This document shows, in pieces, positions 40,519 through 52,031 of a DNA stretch of 64,000 nucleotides. Location: the NCBI GenBank assembly GCA_913778765.1, contig CAJYXO010000100.1, positions 1 to 64,000 on the forward strand. The letters are read 5' to 3'. How positions within the stretch are numbered: position 1 is the first letter of the stretch; each line of letters starts with the position of its first letter. A program made the position numbers and the translations under genes. The notes beneath the pieces were generated by a model, which was not told where the DNA came from, ran no database searches, and saw only the letters and a list, made by a program, of their open reading frames with translations. This DNA is from an uncultured Massilia sp. Its GTDB lineage: Bacteria > Pseudomonadota > Gammaproteobacteria > Burkholderiales > Burkholderiaceae_D.

Positions 40519-42705
40519 TTATACGGATCCGAGCGCGCGCACCGGCAGACCGGCCGGTGCGCCGGCGCCGGCCTGCGCCGGCAGCAGAATTTCGAAACTG
40601 GTGCCGGTCTTGCCGCTGCGGCAGGCGATGTGCCCGTTCAGCTTCTTGACCAGGCTGTGCACGATCGACAGGCCGAGGCCGTGGTGCGGGCCTTCCTTCG
40701 TGCTCTTCACGGCGGAGAACAGGTTGGCCAGCACCTCCTGCGACAGGCCCGGGCCGGTGTCGGAGACGACCAGCTCCAGGTACAGCCTGCGCTCGCGGTT
40801 GACGTGGCCGCGGTTGGCGATCTCGATGCGCCCGCCGGTGGCGGACAGCGCCTCGATCGCGTTCTTGACCAGGTTGACCAGGATTTGCTTGAGGATGTCC
40901 GGATCGCCTTCGACGCGGCCGGCTTCGTGCGACATGCTGACCACGATCTCGACGTTCGGCGGCACGAAGTCGGTGGCGCGGAACAGGCGCAGCACGTCTT
41001 CCACCACCTTGGCCACATCGGCGCTGACGCCGCGCTCCAAGGATGAGGCAACGGCAGGCTGGACTTCGGTCAGGCTGTTGACCAGCTGGCCGACGCGGTC
41101 GATCTCTTCGTTCAGGATCGACAGTTCGCCGCCCACCGGTTCCTGGCGTTCCAGCTTGCCGTCGAGGACGGACAGATAGTTCTTGATGATCGACAGCGGG
41201 TTGTTCACCTCGTGCACCACGCGGCGCGAGGCTTCGCGGTATTCCTCGGCCACGTGGGCCAGCTGGCGCCGGGCCTGGCCGCGTTCCAGCATCGCGTTCT
41301 CCAGCGCGCTGGCAGCCTGGGCGCCGAAGGACTGCATGAAGCGTTCGCGCTTCTGGCAGGACGGCACCTGCCAGCTCGCGATCCCGCCGATCAGCACGCC
41401 GATGCAGCGGGCGCCGCTCACCAGCGGCACGCAGACCAGCGATTCGGTGCCCAGCATGCGCAGCAGCTGCTCTTCGGGCAGGCCGAGCGGCGCGCCTTCG
41501 CGGTGGACAAAAGCGAGACGGCGTTCCAGTGCGGCCTTGGCCACGGCCCCGCCCTTCGACAGCGGAATCGAGAATTCGGCGATGCGCTGCTGGTTGGCGG
41601 TCGGCGCCCCCACCAGCGCATGGCCGGTCGGGTTCTCCAGCAGGACGGCGGCGTTCTCGAAGTCGAACAGCACGCGCGCCGAGCGCGTCATCGATTCCAG
41701 CAGCCCGGATTCTCCCTGCTGGCGGGCGAAGGCCTGGCCAATTTCCGAGACCAGCACCAGGTTGCGCATCTCCTCGGTCAGGCGCTGCTGCACCGGGTCG
41801 ACGGGCGGCGGCGGCGCGAAGGCCGGCAGGGCCGGGATGTCGTCGGCGCCGGCCAGGTCGATGCCGAGGTGGACCGCGGCGCGCTCGACCTGGCGCGCGG
41901 CCTGGGCCAGCAGCTCGTCGGCGGCCTCCGGTTCGAGGTCGCACAGCTTGGCCGCCTCGACCATCATGTCGGGATCGTCGGCGTGGCCCGACAGCAGATG
42001 GGCGGCGCGCACGATGCGGATCAGCGGATGGGCGCCCTCCAGGCGCTCGCCCGGCTCGTGGTGGTAGAGCACGGCGTCGGACAGGAAGGAATCGAGCTGC
42101 CAGCGTTCGATCAGCCAGGCGCCGGCTTCGGCGTGGGTGATCTGCAGGGTGCGCTGCTCGACCGCGCACAGGTCTTCGTCGTCGCGCGCGGTGAAATTGA
42201 AACCGTATTCCTTGGGCGCCGTCGCCAGCAGGGCCAGGCGGCCGACGTTGTGCAGCAGGCCGGCCAGATAGGCTTCTTCGGGCTGCGAATAGTTCAGGTG
42301 ACGCGCCAGCTCGCGCGCCAGCACGGCGGCAGTGAGCGAATTCTTCCAGAACGCACGCAGGTCGGTCGCGCCGGAGTTCGGGAAGCTGTTGAAGGTCTGG
42401 AACACGGAGTCGCTGATCACCAGCGTCTTGATCATGTCGGTGCCCAGCGCCACCATGGCCTGTTCGAGGTTCGGCTGGCGGCCGGTGCGGTGGTAGGCCG
42501 AGCTGTTGGCGACGCTCAGGATCTTGCCGGTCATGCCGGCATCCTTGGCCACCAGCGCGGCCAGCTCGGGCATGCCGAGGTCGTCCGCCTGCAGGTGGGC
42601 CAGCAGCTTGATGAGGATCTGCGGCATGGCCGGCAGCCGTGCGATCAGCAAGCGATTGCGGATATCCTGGTCTGGTTGGTAGTTGGTCTCAAGCACGGCC
42701 GCCAC
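40519..42705 (-). CDS. HDOD-GAF histidine kinase
   Basis: A 728-residue soluble kinase. N-terminal HDOD domain (about 15-215: IARLPAMPQILIKLLAHLQA, VANSSAYHRTG), a GAF domain (about 320-460), and a HisKA/HATPase core with RVVHEVNNPLSIIKNYL (phosphorylated His) and LVKNAIEALSATGG (N box), ending with HHGLGLSIVHSLVKKLNGH. HDOD domains are signalling domains in c-di-GMP and chemotaxis-like networks. First gene of a three-gene operon with REC-GGDEF-EAL and SEL1. No membrane segment. Confidence 0.92.
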   Translation of the reverse strand: MAAVLETNYQPDQDIRNRLLIARLPAMPQILIKLLAHLQADDLGMPELAALVAKDAGMTGKILSVANSSAYHRTGRQPNLEQAMVALGTDMIKTLVISDSVFQTFNSFPNSGATDLRAFWKNSLTAAVLARELARHLNYSQPEEAYLAGLLHNVGRLALLATAPKEYGFNFTARDDEDLCAVEQRTLQITHAEAGAWLIERWQLDSFLSDAVLYHHEPGERLEGAHPLIRIVRAAHLLSGHADDPDMMVEAAKLCDLEPEAADELLAQAARQVERAAVHLGIDLAGADDIPALPAFAPPPPVDPVQQRLTEEMRNLVLVSEIGQAFARQQGESGLLESMTRSARVLFDFENAAVLLENPTGHALVGAPTANQQRIAEFSIPLSKGGAVAKAALERRLAFVHREGAPLGLPEEQLLRMLGTESLVCVPLVSGARCIGVLIGGIASWQVPSCQKRERFMQSFGAQAASALENAMLERGQARRQLAHVAEEYREASRRVVHEVNNPLSIIKNYLSVLDGKLERQEPVGGELSILNEEIDRVGQLVNSLTEVQPAVASSLERGVSADVAKVVEDVLRLFRATDFVPPNVEIVVSMSHEAGRVEGDPDILKQILVNLVKNAIEALSATGGRIEIANRGHVNRERRLYLELVVSDTGPGLSQEVLANLFSAVKSTKEGPHHGLGLSIVHSLVKKLNGHIACRSGKTGTSFEILLPAQAGAGAPAGLPVRALGSV

Positions 42706-42899
42706 TGCTGTTCTGGATATATAGGTGGCGGCTATCCCCGGCTGCAGCTGCCACGATCATTCTTCTTGTAAAACCAGAAACAACACTGTGTTTTGGGCAT
42801 TGTTCTGGATGTGAAAAACTTATCTTAGCATATATACATTTCTGGCCGGGAACAACATTTTCCAGCGAAAGTGACGCGTTTTAGAGTCAAATCTCAGCC

Positions 42900-42921
42900 A
42901 TGCGGTATTGATCTACCGCAT
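42900..42921. terminator. Hairpin after the MFS gene
   Basis: ATGCGGTA at 42900-42907 and TACCGCAT at 42914-42921 form a perfect eight-bp stem with a six-base loop. It lies just beyond the stop of the minus-strand MFS gene. No T-run follows, so terminator function is likely but not certain. Confidence 0.45.
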
Positions 42922-42928
42922 ATTTACT

Positions 42929-44203
42929 TCATGCCAGTGCCTGCCTGCGGCGATAATGCCGCGATACCATCCAGCACCCCAGCGAAGCCAGCGCGAAGGC
43001 CGCCTGCCCCATCGCCATCGCCAGCACCGAGTAATCCAGCGCCGGGACGATGACGCCGGCCACGATGGCGCCCATCAGCGTGGTGACGAAGGATTGGCAG
43101 GACGCCACCGTGCCGCGGATGTGCGGGAACAGGTCGAGCGTCAGCAGGGTCGCGCTCGGGTTGATGATCGAGCTGCCGAAGTTATAGAAGAACATCGGCA
43201 GCACGGTCCACGGCAGCGCCGGCGGTAAAAACGCGTGGTACAGCACACTGCCGGTCACCGCGGCGAGCATGAAGGCGTAGCCGATGCCGATCTGGCGCCC
43301 GTAGTGCATCTTGCCGGCCAGGCGGTTGGCGGCCAGCGCGCCCAGGAAGATGCCGGCCACCGCCGGCACGAACAGCCAGTAGAACTCCGAAGGCCCCAGG
43401 TGCAGGTGCACCGGCAGCAGCACCGGCGCGCCGGCGATGAACAGGAACATGCCGCCGAAGTTGAAGGCCACCACCGCCGACTTCATCTGGAACAGCACCG
43501 AGCTGAAGATGTCCCAGTAGCTGCGCGCCAGGAAGCGCGGATTGAAGGGCTGGCGGCGCTCCTTCGGCATGGTCTCGGGCAGGTGCTGCCAGCAGACCCA
43601 CCACAGCACGAGGCTGAACAGCAGCAGGCCGAGGAAGATCGCGCGCCAGTTCAGCAGCGTCACGATCCAGCCGCCCAGCACCGGCGCGATGGCCGGCGCG
43701 ATCGAGAAGATCATCGTCACCATCGACAGCAGGCGCGCGGCCGGCGCGTCCGAATACAGGTCACGGATAATCGCCCGTCCCACCACCACCCCGGCCCCGG
43801 CCGAAATGCCCTGCATGATGCGGAACACCCACAGGTAGTGCACCGAATGCGCCGAGGCGCAGCCCAGGGTGCCGACCGCGAACACGATCAGCCCGACCAG
43901 CACCACGTTGCGGCGCCCGAAGGCGTCCGACAGCGCGCCGTGCCACAGCGACATGACGGCGAAGGCCAGCATGTAGGCCGTCAGGGTCTGCTGGACTTCC
44001 AGCGGCGTCGCGTTCAGCGTGGCCTGGATGCGCGGAAAGGCCGGCAAATAGGCGTCGACCGAGAACGGGCCGAGCATCGCCAGCGCCGCCAGCAGCGCCG
44101 CCAGGCCGCCCGCGGTCAGCATCGTGACCTTGTGCGGCTCCGGCAGCGGAACCGGGATGACGGGATCCTTGGGGAGGTTGTCTGGTTCGGGTTCGGGCAG
44201 CAT
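42929..44203 (-). CDS. Bcr/CflA-type multidrug efflux MFS transporter
   Basis: A 424-residue major facilitator with a cytoplasmic Pro-rich start (MLPEPEPDNLPKDPVIPVPL) and twelve hydrophobic helices from about residue 29. Family features are AMLGPFSVDAYLPAFPRI (helix 1, with the conserved acidic residue), LTAYMLAFAVMSLWHGALSD with GRRNVVLVG (motif A) and RIMQGISAGAGVVVGRAIIRDL (motif C area). This subgroup exports drugs such as bicyclomycin or sulfonamides; actual substrate unknown. It starts 3 bp after the methyltransferase gene on the same strand. Confidence 0.9.
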   Translation of the reverse strand: MLPEPEPDNLPKDPVIPVPLPEPHKVTMLTAGGLAALLAALAMLGPFSVDAYLPAFPRIQATLNATPLEVQQTLTAYMLAFAVMSLWHGALSDAFGRRNVVLVGLIVFAVGTLGCASAHSVHYLWVFRIMQGISAGAGVVVGRAIIRDLYSDAPAARLLSMVTMIFSIAPAIAPVLGGWIVTLLNWRAIFLGLLLFSLVLWWVCWQHLPETMPKERRQPFNPRFLARSYWDIFSSVLFQMKSAVVAFNFGGMFLFIAGAPVLLPVHLHLGPSEFYWLFVPAVAGIFLGALAANRLAGKMHYGRQIGIGYAFMLAAVTGSVLYHAFLPPALPWTVLPMFFYNFGSSIINPSATLLTLDLFPHIRGTVASCQSFVTTLMGAIVAGVIVPALDYSVLAMAMGQAAFALASLGCWMVSRHYRRRQALA

Positions 44204-44206
44204 GCG

Positions 44207-45430
44207 TTACTCTTGTTGGGATTTGCCGGCGTCGGGCTTGGCCGCATCCCTGCGGTTGAAGCCGGCGACCATGTCGAAGCGGAACAGGCGGCATTCGAGC
44301 GCGCCGTTGAAGAACGGGGTCTTGCGCGATTCCTTCAGGCGCAGCATCTTCGGCAGCGAGAGGTCGGCGGTGAACAGGTAGACGGTCCAGCCGGCGAAGC
44401 GCTGCTTCAGGGTGCTCGACAGGTCCTGGTAGAAGCCGACCGCCATCTCGTCCTGCGGGATGGTGGAGTCGCCGCGCACGCCGATGCGCTCGCCGTAGGG
44501 CGGATTGGTCAGCAGGATGCCCGGCTGGCCGGTCGGCGCCTGCACCTGCTGGGCCTCGATCTGCTTGAGCGGGACCTCGAACAGGACGCCGGCCACGCGC
44601 AGGTTATGGCGCGTCATCGCCACCATGTCGCCGGAGATGTCGGAGCCGAAGATGGTCGGCTCGCCCGGCAGCGGATTCGGCTTGATGGCCGCCTTCATCT
44701 CCTGCCAGGCCGCGCGGTCGAAGTTGCGGAATTTTTCGAAGGCGAAGCGGCGCCGCGCGCCGGGCGGGATGCCCTGCACCATCTGGGCCGCCTCGACCAG
44801 GATCGTGCCCGAGCCGCACATCGGGTCGAACAGCGGCACGCCCGGCTTCCAGCCCGCCACGCGCAGCAGGCCGGCGGCCAGGTTCTCGCGCAGCGGCGCA
44901 TCGCCCGTCTCTTCGCGCCAGCCGCGCTTGAACAGCGCTTCGCCGGAGGTGTCGAGGTAGATCGTGAAGTTGCGCTGGTCGAGGAAGCCGAGGATGCGCA
45001 TGTCCGGCTCGCGCGTGTTGACCGAAGGGCGCTTGCCGAACTGGTCGCGGAAGCGGTCGCAGACGGCGTCCTTGATCTTCAGCGTCGTGAACTCCAGGCT
45101 TTTCAGCGGCGATTTGACGGCCGTGATGTCGACGCGGATCGTGTGGTTGACGTCGAACCAGTCTTCCCAGGGCTGCTCCAGCACCAGGTCGTAGATGTCG
45201 TTCTCGTTGGTGTAGGTCTTGTTCGCCATGCGCATCAGCACGCGCGAAGCGATGCGCGAATGCAGGTTGATGCGGTAGGCGTCCTGCATGCTGCCGGAGG
45301 CGTGCACGCCGCCCGGCACCTGGTTGTGGACCTTCAGCGTGGGGCTGCCGGTGTGCTGGGCGATCTCGGCGAGTTCTTCGGCGAGTGCTTGTTCCATGCC
45401 GCGTGGGCAGGGGCAAAAATAGGAAGTCAT
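44207..45430 (-). CDS. THUMP-domain 23S rRNA methyltransferase (RlmL-like)
   Basis: A 407-residue RNA methyltransferase. The N-terminal part (MTSYFCPCPRGMEQALAEEL) and THUMP region (about 45-160) resemble RlmL, which makes m2G2445 in 23S rRNA; the C-terminal catalytic domain has LFDPMCGSGTILVEAA for SAM and LLTNPPYGERIG as the catalytic NPPY. It has no RlmK-like C-terminal domain, so it is the single-domain form. ATG 45430 is chosen over an upstream extension that runs through a REP palindrome. The MFS gene follows after 3 bp. Confidence 0.88.
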   Translation of the reverse strand: MTSYFCPCPRGMEQALAEELAEIAQHTGSPTLKVHNQVPGGVHASGSMQDAYRINLHSRIASRVLMRMANKTYTNENDIYDLVLEQPWEDWFDVNHTIRVDITAVKSPLKSLEFTTLKIKDAVCDRFRDQFGKRPSVNTREPDMRILGFLDQRNFTIYLDTSGEALFKRGWREETGDAPLRENLAAGLLRVAGWKPGVPLFDPMCGSGTILVEAAQMVQGIPPGARRRFAFEKFRNFDRAAWQEMKAAIKPNPLPGEPTIFGSDISGDMVAMTRHNLRVAGVLFEVPLKQIEAQQVQAPTGQPGILLTNPPYGERIGVRGDSTIPQDEMAVGFYQDLSSTLKQRFAGWTVYLFTADLSLPKMLRLKESRKTPFFNGALECRLFRFDMVAGFNRRDAAKPDAGKSQQE

Positions 45431-45484
45431 GGGGAACCCTTTGTCCGTTGTAGTTAAAAAATCAATGCTTTGTTGGCCTAAAAA

Positions 45485-45561
45485 CGTCATTCCCGCGCAG
45501 GCGGGAATCCAAGTCTTGCGGTCTGCCTGCAACTTGGATTCCCGCCTGCGCGGGAATGACG
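45485..45561. repeat. REP-like palindrome pair, copies 4 and 5 (perfect inverted repeat)
   Basis: The 30-base arm at 45485-45514 (starting CGTCATTCCCGCGCAGGCGG) is an exact reverse complement of 45532-45561, with a 17-base loop. It lies between the methyltransferase start and hemJ stop and is the cleanest REP pair in the window. Confidence 0.85.
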
Positions 45562-45579
45562 GCTTCGAAGCTAACTAGT

Positions 45580-45993
45580 TCAGAACGGCTTTACCACCAC
45601 CAGGATCACGATCGCGATCAGCAGCAAAACCGGCGCTTCATTGAACACCCGGAACCACTTGTGGCTGCGCGTATTCGCGCCGCGTTCGAATTTTTTCAGC
45701 AGCGATCCGCAGGCGTGATGGTAGCCGATCACGAGGATGACAAGCGCCAGTTTCGCATGCAGCCAGCCGCCGTTGATACCGAAACCCAGCCATAGCCAGA
45801 GGCCCAGCAGCAGCGCCGGGATCATCAGCATGGTGGTGAAGCGGTACAGGCGGCGGCCCATGCCCAGCAGGCGTTCCAGTGCCGCGGGATTGGTTTCCTG
45901 GGCCAGGTTCACGAAGATGCGCGGCAGGTAAAACAGGCCGGCGAACCAGGAGGCGATGAAGACGATGTGGAAGGCTTTGATCCAGAGGTACAT
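45580..45993 (-). CDS. hemJ: HemJ-family protoporphyrinogen oxidase (CopD-like membrane protein)
   Basis: A 137-residue membrane protein with four transmembrane helices. The N-terminal MYLWIKAFHIVFIASWFAGL contains the conserved His9 of HemJ, and LFYLPRIFVNL, LHAKLALVILVIGYHHACG and RVFNEAPVLLLIAIVILVVV are family blocks. HemJ oxidises protoporphyrinogen IX in bacteria without HemY/HemG, one step before ferrochelatase (encoded at 1.5-2.6 kb). ATG 45993 has AAGGAAAAC before it. Next to proA with a REP copy between. Confidence 0.88.
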   Translation of the reverse strand: MYLWIKAFHIVFIASWFAGLFYLPRIFVNLAQETNPAALERLLGMGRRLYRFTTMLMIPALLLGLWLWLGFGINGGWLHAKLALVILVIGYHHACGSLLKKFERGANTRSHKWFRVFNEAPVLLLIAIVILVVVKPF

Positions 45994-46018
45994 GTTTTCC
46001 TTATTGTTATCGGTAGCC

Positions 46019-46046
46019 CGTCGTCCCCGCAAAGGCGGGAACGACG
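46019..46046. repeat. REP-like palindrome, copy 6
   Basis: CGTCGTCCCCGC then GCGGGAACGACG with a four-base centre, between proA and hemJ. The outer arms have CGTC where other copies have TGAC, i.e. a variant of the family. Confidence 0.65.
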
Positions 46047-46047
46047 A

Positions 46048-47313
46048 TCAAACGCGAATCTCGCCGTGGCCGAACACCACATATTTCAAGGAGGTCAGTC
46101 CCTCCAGCCCCACCGGCCCGCGCGCGTGCAGCTTGTCGTTCGAAATCCCGATCTCCGCGCCCAGGCCGTATTCGAAGCCGTCGGCGAAGCGCGTCGACGC
46201 GTTCACCATCACCGACGCCGAATCGACTTCGCGCAGGAAGCGCATCGCATCCGTGTAGTCCTCGGTGACGATGGCCTCGGTGTGCTTCGACGAGTAGCGG
46301 TTGATATGCTCGATGGCCTCGTCGATATCCGCGACCACCTTCACCGCCAGGATCGGCGCCAGGTATTCGGTGCGCCAGTCTTCTTCAACGGCCGCCATCA
46401 GGTGCGGATAGCCCTGCAGGATCGCCAGCGCTTCCGGATCCGCGCGCAACTCGACTTCCTTCGTCTTGTAGAGCTCCGCCAGCTGCGGCAGCACGGTCGG
46501 TGCGATGGCGCGCGCCACCAGCAGCGTCTCCATCGTGTTGCAGGTGCCGTAGCGGTGGGTCTTGGCGTTCATGGCGATCGGCAGCGCCTTGGCGATGTCG
46601 GCTTTCGCATCGATGTAGACGTGGCAGATGCCGTCCAGGTGCTTGATCATCGGCACCGTGGACTCTTTCATCAGGCGCGCGATCAAACCCTTGCCGCCGC
46701 GCGGCACGATCACGTCCACGTACTCCGGCATGGTGATCATGGCGCCGACGGCGGCGCGGTCGACCGTCTCCACCACCTGCACGCCCTGCTCCGGCAGCCC
46801 GGCGCCACGCAGGCCCTCCGCCACCAGCGCGGCCAGCGCGCGGTTGCAGTGGATGGCCTCCGAGCCGCCGCGCAGGATCGCCGCGTTGCCGCTCTTGATG
46901 CACAGGCCGGCCGCGTCGACGGTCACGTTTGGACGCGCTTCGTAGATGATGCCGATGACGCCCAGCGGCACGCGCATCTGGCCGACCTGGATGCCGCTCG
47001 GGCGGAACTTCATGTTCGAGATTTCGCCGATCGGGTCCGGCAGCGCGACGATCTGGCGCAGGCCGTCGACCATGGTGGCGATCGCCTTCTCCGACAATGC
47101 CAGGCGGTCCAGCAGGGCCGGCGCCAGGCCGGCGGCGCGGGCCGCGTCGAGGTCGCGCGCGTTGGCGGCGACCAGCTGCGCGCTATCGCGCTCGATGGCG
47201 TCGGCAATCAGGAGCAGCGCGCGGTTGCGGGTGGCGCCGTCGGCGCGCGCCATCGCGCGCGAGGCCGCGCGTGCCTGGCGGCCGATCGTTTGCATGTATT
47301 CAGAGATGTCCAT
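46048..47313 (-). CDS. proA: Gamma-glutamyl phosphate reductase
   Basis: ProA reduces glutamyl-5-phosphate to the semialdehyde in proline synthesis. The 421-residue aldehyde-dehydrogenase-fold enzyme shows the catalytic Cys in [18 protein letters not shown]-binding [18 protein letters not shown], and [14 protein letters not shown]. Length is typical. An AAGGA site precedes the ATG. It is the last gene of the leuS-lptE-holA-proA run, 9 bp after holA. Confidence 0.96.
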   Translation of the reverse strand: MDISEYMQTIGRQARAASRAMARADGATRNRALLLIADAIERDSAQLVAANARDLDAARAAGLAPALLDRLALSEKAIATMVDGLRQIVALPDPIGEISNMKFRPSGIQVGQMRVPLGVIGIIYEARPNVTVDAAGLCIKSGNAAILRGGSEAIHCNRALAALVAEGLRGAGLPEQGVQVVETVDRAAVGAMITMPEYVDVIVPRGGKGLIARLMKESTVPMIKHLDGICHVYIDAKADIAKALPIAMNAKTHRYGTCNTMETLLVARAIAPTVLPQLAELYKTKEVELRADPEALAILQGYPHLMAAVEEDWRTEYLAPILAVKVVADIDEAIEHINRYSSKHTEAIVTEDYTDAMRFLREVDSASVMVNASTRFADGFEYGLGAEIGISNDKLHARGPVGLEGLTSLKYVVFGHGEIRV

Positions 47314-47322
47314 GATGCGTCC

Positions 47323-48336
47323 TTATGAAGCGACCCGCAGCGCCAGCTGCAGCATCGCATCCCAGGCATCGCCCGCGAACTGCTTCGCGCGCAGGCCCTT
47401 GACCATGCGGTCGACCTGGGCCGCCTGCTGCATGGCTGCTTCGAGGGTCGGCAGCGAGATGCGGCGCAGCGCCGGTTCCATCATGCGCTCGCGCGGACCC
47501 CAGATCCGGTATTCCTTCATGAGCGCGCCCAGCGGCCGCCCCTGCGCCATCCCGGATTTCAATTTTAGCAGCGTGCGGATTTCTTCACTGACGGCCCACA
47601 AAACCAGCGGCAGCGCCTCGCCTTCGCCTTTCAGCCCCTCGAGCATGCGCACCAGGCGCGCCGGGTCGCCGGCCAGCATCGCTTCGGACAGCTTGAACAC
47701 GTCGTAGCGCGCCACGTTCAGCACGGCGTCCTGGACCTGTTCGAAACCCAGCTTGCCCGGTTCGTACAGCAATCCCAGCTTCTGGATTTCCTGGTGCGCC
47801 GCCAGCAGGTTGCCCTCGACGCGGTCCGCGATGAAGTCCAGGCTGTGGCGGTCCGCGCCCTGCCCCTGGTTCTGCAGGCGCATGCCGATCCAGCCCGGCA
47901 GCTGGGCGCGTTCGACGTTCGGGATCTCGATGTACACGGCGGCCTGCTGCAGGCCGGCGACCCAAGCCGCCTTGGCCGTCTGCCAGTCCAGCTTCGGCAG
48001 CGTGATGAGCGTCAGCGTATCCGGGTTCAGGTCTTTCGCGTAGTGCTGGAGCGCCGCGCTGCCGTCCTTGCCGGGCTTGCCGCCGGGGATGCGCAGCTCG
48101 ATCAGCTTGCGGTCGCCGAACAGGGACATCGCCTGGTTCGCGGCCAGCAGCTCGCCCCACTTGAAGTTGCGCTCGACCGTGAGCACGTCGCGCTCGGAAT
48201 AGCCCTCGCTGCGCGCCTTGCTGCGGATCTTGTCCGCGGCTTCCAGCGCCAGCAGATGTTCGTCGCTGGTGATCACGTACAGGGGCGCCAGCCCCTTGGC
48301 GAGGTGCCCGTCGAGCGCCTCAGGCCGCAACTGCAT
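47323..48336 (-). CDS. holA: DNA polymerase III subunit delta
   Basis: Delta is the wrench of the clamp loader that opens the beta clamp. The 337-residue protein has the AAA+-like fold start GLAPLYVITSDEHLLALEAAD, the clamp-contact region after FKWGELLAANQAMSLFGDRK, and C-terminal helices with QQAAQVDRMVKGLRAKQFAG. No ATPase motifs are present, as expected. ATG 48336 has AGAGGAA. It lies 12 bp after lptE, the conserved proteobacterial arrangement. Confidence 0.95.
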   Translation of the reverse strand: MQLRPEALDGHLAKGLAPLYVITSDEHLLALEAADKIRSKARSEGYSERDVLTVERNFKWGELLAANQAMSLFGDRKLIELRIPGGKPGKDGSAALQHYAKDLNPDTLTLITLPKLDWQTAKAAWVAGLQQAAVYIEIPNVERAQLPGWIGMRLQNQGQGADRHSLDFIADRVEGNLLAAHQEIQKLGLLYEPGKLGFEQVQDAVLNVARYDVFKLSEAMLAGDPARLVRMLEGLKGEGEALPLVLWAVSEEIRTLLKLKSGMAQGRPLGALMKEYRIWGPRERMMEPALRRISLPTLEAAMQQAAQVDRMVKGLRAKQFAGDAWDAMLQLALRVAS

Positions 48337-48348
48337 GATGGTTCCTCT

Positions 48349-48870
48349 TTACTTTGCCGGCGGCTTCAAGGCGGCCAGGCGGCGCATGATCTGCTGCACC
48401 AGGTCGGCCTGCATGTCGCGGTACAGCAGCGCTTCCTCGGATTCCTTGGCCAGCACCTGGGTCTCGTCGAAGGCCATGTTCCGGCGCAGCGTGATCTCGG
48501 TGGCCGGCAGCAGCTCGACGCCTTTCGGGTCGCGCACCGTGAAGGTGAGCGTGTAGGTCAGCAGGTATTCGCGCACGCGGCCCAGGCTGTTCAGCGACAG
48601 GATCGACTTGCCGCGGCTTTCGCCCAGCACCACGAACTGCGCGTCCGCGCCCTCCACCTTGTCGGCGATGACGACGTCGCCCGCGCGCAGGTTGCGCTTG
48701 AGCTCCACGCCGAGCGGCGAGGTGTCCGGGAAGCCGAGGTAGATGCTGTGGAAGGGCATCGTGTAGCTGCCGTTCGAACCGCGCAGCTGGAAGCCGCAGG
48801 CCGCCAGCGACCCTGCGATGAGCAGGGCCGCGACGGAACGCACCACTACTTTCTGGTAGAGGGCGCGCAT
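48349..48870 (-). CDS. lptE: LPS-assembly lipoprotein LptE
   Basis: LptE plugs the LptD barrel that inserts LPS into the outer membrane. The 173-residue protein has a lipoprotein signal with Cys25 in SLAACGFQLRGSN; GFQLRG is a family hallmark. It lies between leuS (3 bp) and holA (12 bp) in the common rlpB order. Its partner lptD is at the right edge of this window. Confidence 0.94.
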   Translation of the reverse strand: MRALYQKVVVRSVAALLIAGSLAACGFQLRGSNGSYTMPFHSIYLGFPDTSPLGVELKRNLRAGDVVIADKVEGADAQFVVLGESRGKSILSLNSLGRVREYLLTYTLTFTVRDPKGVELLPATEITLRRNMAFDETQVLAKESEEALLYRDMQADLVQQIMRRLAALKPPAK

Positions 48871-48873
48871 CGC

Positions 48874-51567
<2,694 letters not shown>

Positions 51568-51599
51568 TCACCGTCGGCACGGGGCGCCGCCGCCAGGTT

Positions 51600-51926
51600 T
51601 TACCGCAACTCGAGCTCCAGCGCCGGCTTTTCGCCATAGTCCTCGTAGCGCTCGTTGATGCCGATGATGCAGAAGGCCATTTCCTCCAGCACGTCCTCGG
51701 CGCGCTCGCGCATGGCGTCGGCGTGCAGCACGACGATGTGCAGGGTCTCGTCCGGGCCGAGGCGGATGCTGCTCATGCCGTCCTCGTCGCGCAGGTAGCT
51801 CAGGCAGTCGACCCAGGAATCCATGGTGTGCGGATAGGAATCCGGGAAGCCGAAGGCGCGCTGGCTCTCGGCGTGGAAGCTTTCGGTGTCGACGATTGCG
51901 GCGCCGTTCAGTTCGACGGTGGCCAT
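51600..51926 (-). CDS. Barstar-family protein (orphan RNase-inhibitor-like)
   Basis: A 108-residue protein of the barstar fold: it begins MATVELNGAAIVDTESFHAE and has FGFPDSYPHTMDSWVDCLSY, the helix-loop region that in barstar contacts barnase. The C-terminus is ERYEDYGEKPALELELR. In Bacillus, barstar neutralises the ribonuclease barnase. No barnase-like gene is adjacent here, so it is either an orphan immunity protein or has another partner. A REP copy lies just upstream. Confidence 0.8.
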   Translation of the reverse strand: MATVELNGAAIVDTESFHAESQRAFGFPDSYPHTMDSWVDCLSYLRDEDGMSSIRLGPDETLHIVVLHADAMRERAEDVLEEMAFCIIGINERYEDYGEKPALELELR

Positions 51927-51946
51927 AGGGATATCTCCATAACAGC

Positions 51947-51974
51947 CGTCATTCCCGCGCAGGCGGGAACGACG
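51947..51974. repeat. REP-like palindrome, copy 7
   Basis: CGTCATTCCCGCGCAGGCGG continuing to GAACGACG, between the barstar start and dapB end. Same family as the other copies. Confidence 0.7.
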
Positions 51975-52031
51975 AGGTGACGTTGTAGCCAGTATGCCAG
52001 CAGTCCGCCGGCCAAGCCGTACAGTTCGGCT

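Noticed and set aside
38286-40649. A 787-codon plus-strand frame opposite the REC-GGDEF-EAL gene
   Set aside because: Low-complexity shadow with no ribosome-binding site or recognisable domain.
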